Of a stretch of 24,908 nucleotides of DNA, positions 23,176 through 24,908 are shown piece after piece. The position numbers were made by a program, and so were the translations under genes. The DNA comes from DSCS01 sp035391585 (lineage in GTDB: Bacteria > Macinerneyibacteriota > Macinerneyibacteria > Macinerneyibacteriales > DSCS01), in NCBI GenBank assembly GCA_964574875.1, contig CAZNOX010000018.1:1-24908 (forward strand), given 5' to 3'. The notes beneath the pieces were generated by a model. The model did not search any database, was not told where the DNA came from, and was given only the letters and a program-made list of their open reading frames with translations. Position 1 is the stretch's first letter, and every line of letters begins with the position of its first letter.

Positions 23176-24279
23176 ATGCTGAACGAACTGCTGTCCGCTG
23201 TGGGAATCCTTTCTGCCATTTCGGCAGCCCTTTCCCTTCTCATGGTCATCGCCGACAGGACCATCGCCAACTATGGTGAGGTGACTGTCACCATCAATGA
23301 TGAGAAAAAGCTCGCCGTCCAGGGCGGGAGCACTCTTTTAAGCACGCTGATGAACGAGGAGATCTTCATCCCGTCCGCCTGTGGAGGCCGGGGCTCCTGC
23401 GGATTCTGTAAAGTGAGAGTCCTTGAGGGAGCGGGAGAGATCCTTCCCACAGAGCTTCCCCATCTCTCAGAGGAGGAGCGCCGAAGCAGCATCCGGCTCT
23501 CCTGCCAGCTGAAAGTCAAAAAGGACATGCGTATCGAGATCCCGGAAGAACTCTTCAATGTGAAACAGTTTCGCGGCGTCGTGGCCGGGATAAGGGACTT
23601 GACCTATGACATCAAAGAAGTCACCATCAGGCTTCTGGAACCGGCGGAGATCTCCTTTAAAGCAGGCCAGTATATCCAGCTGGAGACACCTGAATACGAG
23701 CTGGCTGACGAGCCTGTCTATCGGGCCTATTCTGTCTCCTCTGTCCCCAGCCTGAAAGATACGGTGGAGCTGGAGATCCGGCGTGTCCCCAACGGGATCT
23801 GCACCACGTATGTCCATGACTATATGAAGGAAGGGGATACGGTAACTTTGAACGGGCCTTACGGAGAGTTTTTCCTCAGGGATTCAGACCGGAGGATCGT
23901 CTTTATCGCCGGGGGATCGGGAAATGCCCCGATCAAATCCATCCTTTCTGATATGGCAGAAAAGAAGAACGGACGCAAAGCCCTCTACTTTTTCGGTGCC
24001 AGGACCACAAAAGATCTCTTTTTAATGGAGGAGATGACCTCGTTCGAAAAGAAACTGGACGATTTTACCTATATTCCCGCTCTCTCGGAACCCGCCGAAG
24101 AGGACCGCTGGACGGGAGAGACGGGCCTCATCACCGATGTCATCGAAAAACGCCTGGAGGGGGGAGTCGAGACCGAGGCTTACCTGTGCGGAAGCCCCGG
24201 AATGATCGCTGCCTGTATCAAAGTCTTGACAGCAAAAGGAATCCCGGAAGAGCTTATCTTTTATGATAAATTCGCATGA
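23176..24279 (+). CDS. nqrF: NQR subunit F-like NADH dehydrogenase (NqrF), compact form
   Basis: The NADH-oxidising entry point of the complex, 367 residues. Order: one membrane helix (about 5-27); a plant-type [2Fe-2S] ferredoxin domain with Cys69, Cys75, Cys78 and Cys110; an FAD domain with RAYS (183-186) and GPYGEFF (227-233); and an NAD-binding domain with AGGSGNAPIKS (245-255) and YLCGSPGM (336-343), ending FYDKFA. It is about 40 residues shorter than typical NqrF, mostly because the insertion between the GQYIQLE strand and RAYS is missing. AAGGGGAG precedes the ATG. The fusion of ferredoxin and reductase distinguishes this operon from a true Rnf cluster, which would have RnfB and RnfC instead. 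Confidence 0.93.
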   Translation: MLNELLSAVGILSAISAALSLLMVIADRTIANYGEVTVTINDEKKLAVQGGSTLLSTLMNEEIFIPSACGGRGSCGFCKVRVLEGAGEILPTELPHLSEEERRSSIRLSCQLKVKKDMRIEIPEELFNVKQFRGVVAGIRDLTYDIKEVTIRLLEPAEISFKAGQYIQLETPEYELADEPVYRAYSVSSVPSLKDTVELEIRRVPNGICTTYVHDYMKEGDTVTLNGPYGEFFLRDSDRRIVFIAGGSGNAPIKSILSDMAEKKNGRKALYFFGARTTKDLFLMEEMTSFEKKLDDFTYIPALSEPAEEDRWTGETGLITDVIEKRLEGGVETEAYLCGSPGMIAACIKVLTAKGIPEELIFYDKFA

Positions 24280-24291
24280 GAGGAGTCAGGC

Positions 24292-24759
24292 ATGAAACAG
24301 ACTGTCCAGATGGACAAGATCCAGGCCAATATGCACCGGGGGGTCATCACTCTGGAGGGGTTTTTAGGGACGGACACACGGAAGCTCGTGGATATCCTCA
24401 TCGAGGATGATGCTGAGGTCCGGCGCCTGGGGGTGACCCACGAGTCCATCGCCCGCCGTATGCTGGATCTGAAGCAGGCCGGAGAGGCCGGGCTGGGAGA
24501 GTTTATCGCCGTTCAAGATTCTCTGGAAGTGAAGGTGGATTCGGTCCGCGGGAAACTGCCCTGCCCCTTCGGCGATCCAGGGATCTTCGGGAAGGTGAAC
24601 ACCACCGTGAGGAACCTCAGGAAGAAAAAAGAAGTGACCTTTACCGATCTTCATATCCACATGATCTGGGCCCACGGATTCTATGAGGGAAAGGGGTCCC
24701 GATTCCGCCTGGAACTGGCAGAACTGATAGACATATTGGAAGTTAAAACGGACGGATAA
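24292..24759 (+). CDS. Conserved-looking soluble protein of unknown function, last gene of the NQR operon
   Basis: A 155-residue protein that I do not recognise. There is no signal peptide, membrane helix or nucleotide-binding motif. It has a helical, charged N-terminal half (residues about 20-75, with RRLGVTHESIARRMLDLKQAG) and a C-terminal half with a single Cys in GKLPCPFGDPG (about 86-96) and a His-rich DLHIHMIWAHGFYEG stretch (about 119-133). Gly/Pro and His/Cys placement looks like a real folded domain rather than a chance reading frame, and codon usage resembles its neighbours. GAGAGGAG lies just upstream, 12 bases after the nqrF stop, so it is co-transcribed. A role in assembly or function of the redox pump is inferred from position only. 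Confidence 0.75.
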   Translation: MKQTVQMDKIQANMHRGVITLEGFLGTDTRKLVDILIEDDAEVRRLGVTHESIARRMLDLKQAGEAGLGEFIAVQDSLEVKVDSVRGKLPCPFGDPGIFGKVNTTVRNLRKKKEVTFTDLHIHMIWAHGFYEGKGSRFRLELAELIDILEVKTDG

Positions 24760-24796
24760 CCCGGTAGAATTAATTTTCTTTTTTTTCAAAAAGTGC

Positions 24797-24825
24797 TTGA
24801 CACCCCACAGTGACTTCACTATACT
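24797..24825 (+). promoter_or_regulatory. Strong promoter of the tRNA gene
   Basis: TTGACA (24797-24802), exactly 17 bases, then TATACT (24820-24825). The predicted start near 24832 leaves a leader of about 50 bases before the tRNA. The leader has a GC-rich stretch followed by nine Ts (24869-24877). The gap between the previous stop (24759) and this promoter contains an AT-rich, T-rich stretch but no GC stem, so no terminator for the NQR operon is identified. Confidence 0.88.
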
Positions 24826-24882
24826 CCTTTTCGTTGGCGCTGAGCTCGAAAGTAGCAAAGCGGCGGCATTTTTTTTTGGGGA

Positions 24883-24908
24883 GGGCCGCTAGCTCAGCTG
24901 GTAGAGCA
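24883..24908 (+). tRNA. tRNA gene, 5' end only, probably tRNA-Lys
   Basis: The last 26 bases read as a 7-base acceptor strand (GGGCCGC) followed by TAGCTCAGCTGGTAGAGCA, the standard T8-A9, D-stem and D-loop with the GG pair. The anticodon lies beyond the window. The GGGCCGC acceptor strand with this D-arm is typical of bacterial tRNA-Lys, so that is the best guess, but the identity cannot be confirmed here. Confidence 0.9.

Noticed and set aside
22392..23270. Long minus-strand reading frame opposite nqrD/nqrE
   Set aside because: It is the antisense of two genes with clear family motifs; the product is His/Asp/Lys-rich low-complexity without any recognisable domain or ribosome site. The same applies to the long antisense frames over dnaG, rpoD, tolC and uvrB.
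1..24908. CRISPR array, insertion sequence, phage or defence island
   Set aside because: No regularly spaced repeats, transposase, integrase, terminal repeats or nuclease/helicase defence genes were seen on either strand.

Overview
The window reads as chromosomal DNA from a Gram-negative (diderm) bacterium. Supporting this are two C-terminal-Phe beta-barrel outer-membrane proteins, a TolC-type outer-membrane factor, a lipoprotein membrane-fusion protein and a Na+-NQR-type redox pump. Genes are tightly packed with many 4-base ATGA overlaps, strong AGGAGG ribosome sites and textbook TTGACA/TATAAT promoters. G+C is moderate. The gene families are compatible with a spirochaete or a related deep-branching anaerobic lineage, but nothing seen here proves the phylum. 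No insertion sequence, phage gene or CRISPR array was seen, and no intergenic gap exceeds about 150 bases.

Layout. (1) 1-4096, minus strand: the first codons of an exported protein, two paralogous outer-membrane barrel proteins with a terminator and promoter back to back between them, murB, and an unknown exported protein whose promoter suggests a leaderless mRNA. (2) 4152-7493, plus strand: a strong promoter drives a small TPR protein, uvrB and nadC, chained by ATGA overlaps. (3) 7585-13257: an information-processing cluster dnaG - rpoD - (KARI-like reductase) - def - fmt, covering primase, housekeeping sigma factor, and removal and addition of the formyl group of initiator Met. The KARI-like gene is an unexpected guest. 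(4) 13308-20313: a TetR-regulated tripartite exporter: tetR, membrane-fusion lipoprotein, ATPase 1, TolC-like channel, ATPase 2 and two ABC-2 permeases, then a terminator. It looks like an unfused YbhGFSR-type system that carries its own outer-membrane channel. (5) 20338-24759: a Na+-NQR-like operon with B, C, D, E and F but no A subunit in the window, ending in an unrecognised soluble 155-residue protein. (6) 24797-24908: a consensus promoter and the 5' end of a tRNA gene, probably tRNA-Lys, cut by the window edge.

Most interesting: the compact NQR cluster without nqrA and its unknown last gene; the divergent ketol-acid reductoisomerase homologue that keeps the metal-binding residues but loses several invariant positions; and the split two-ATPase exporter in which the first ATPase has Pro instead of the switch His. 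No demonstrably new system is claimed. These are the parts that deserve a second look.
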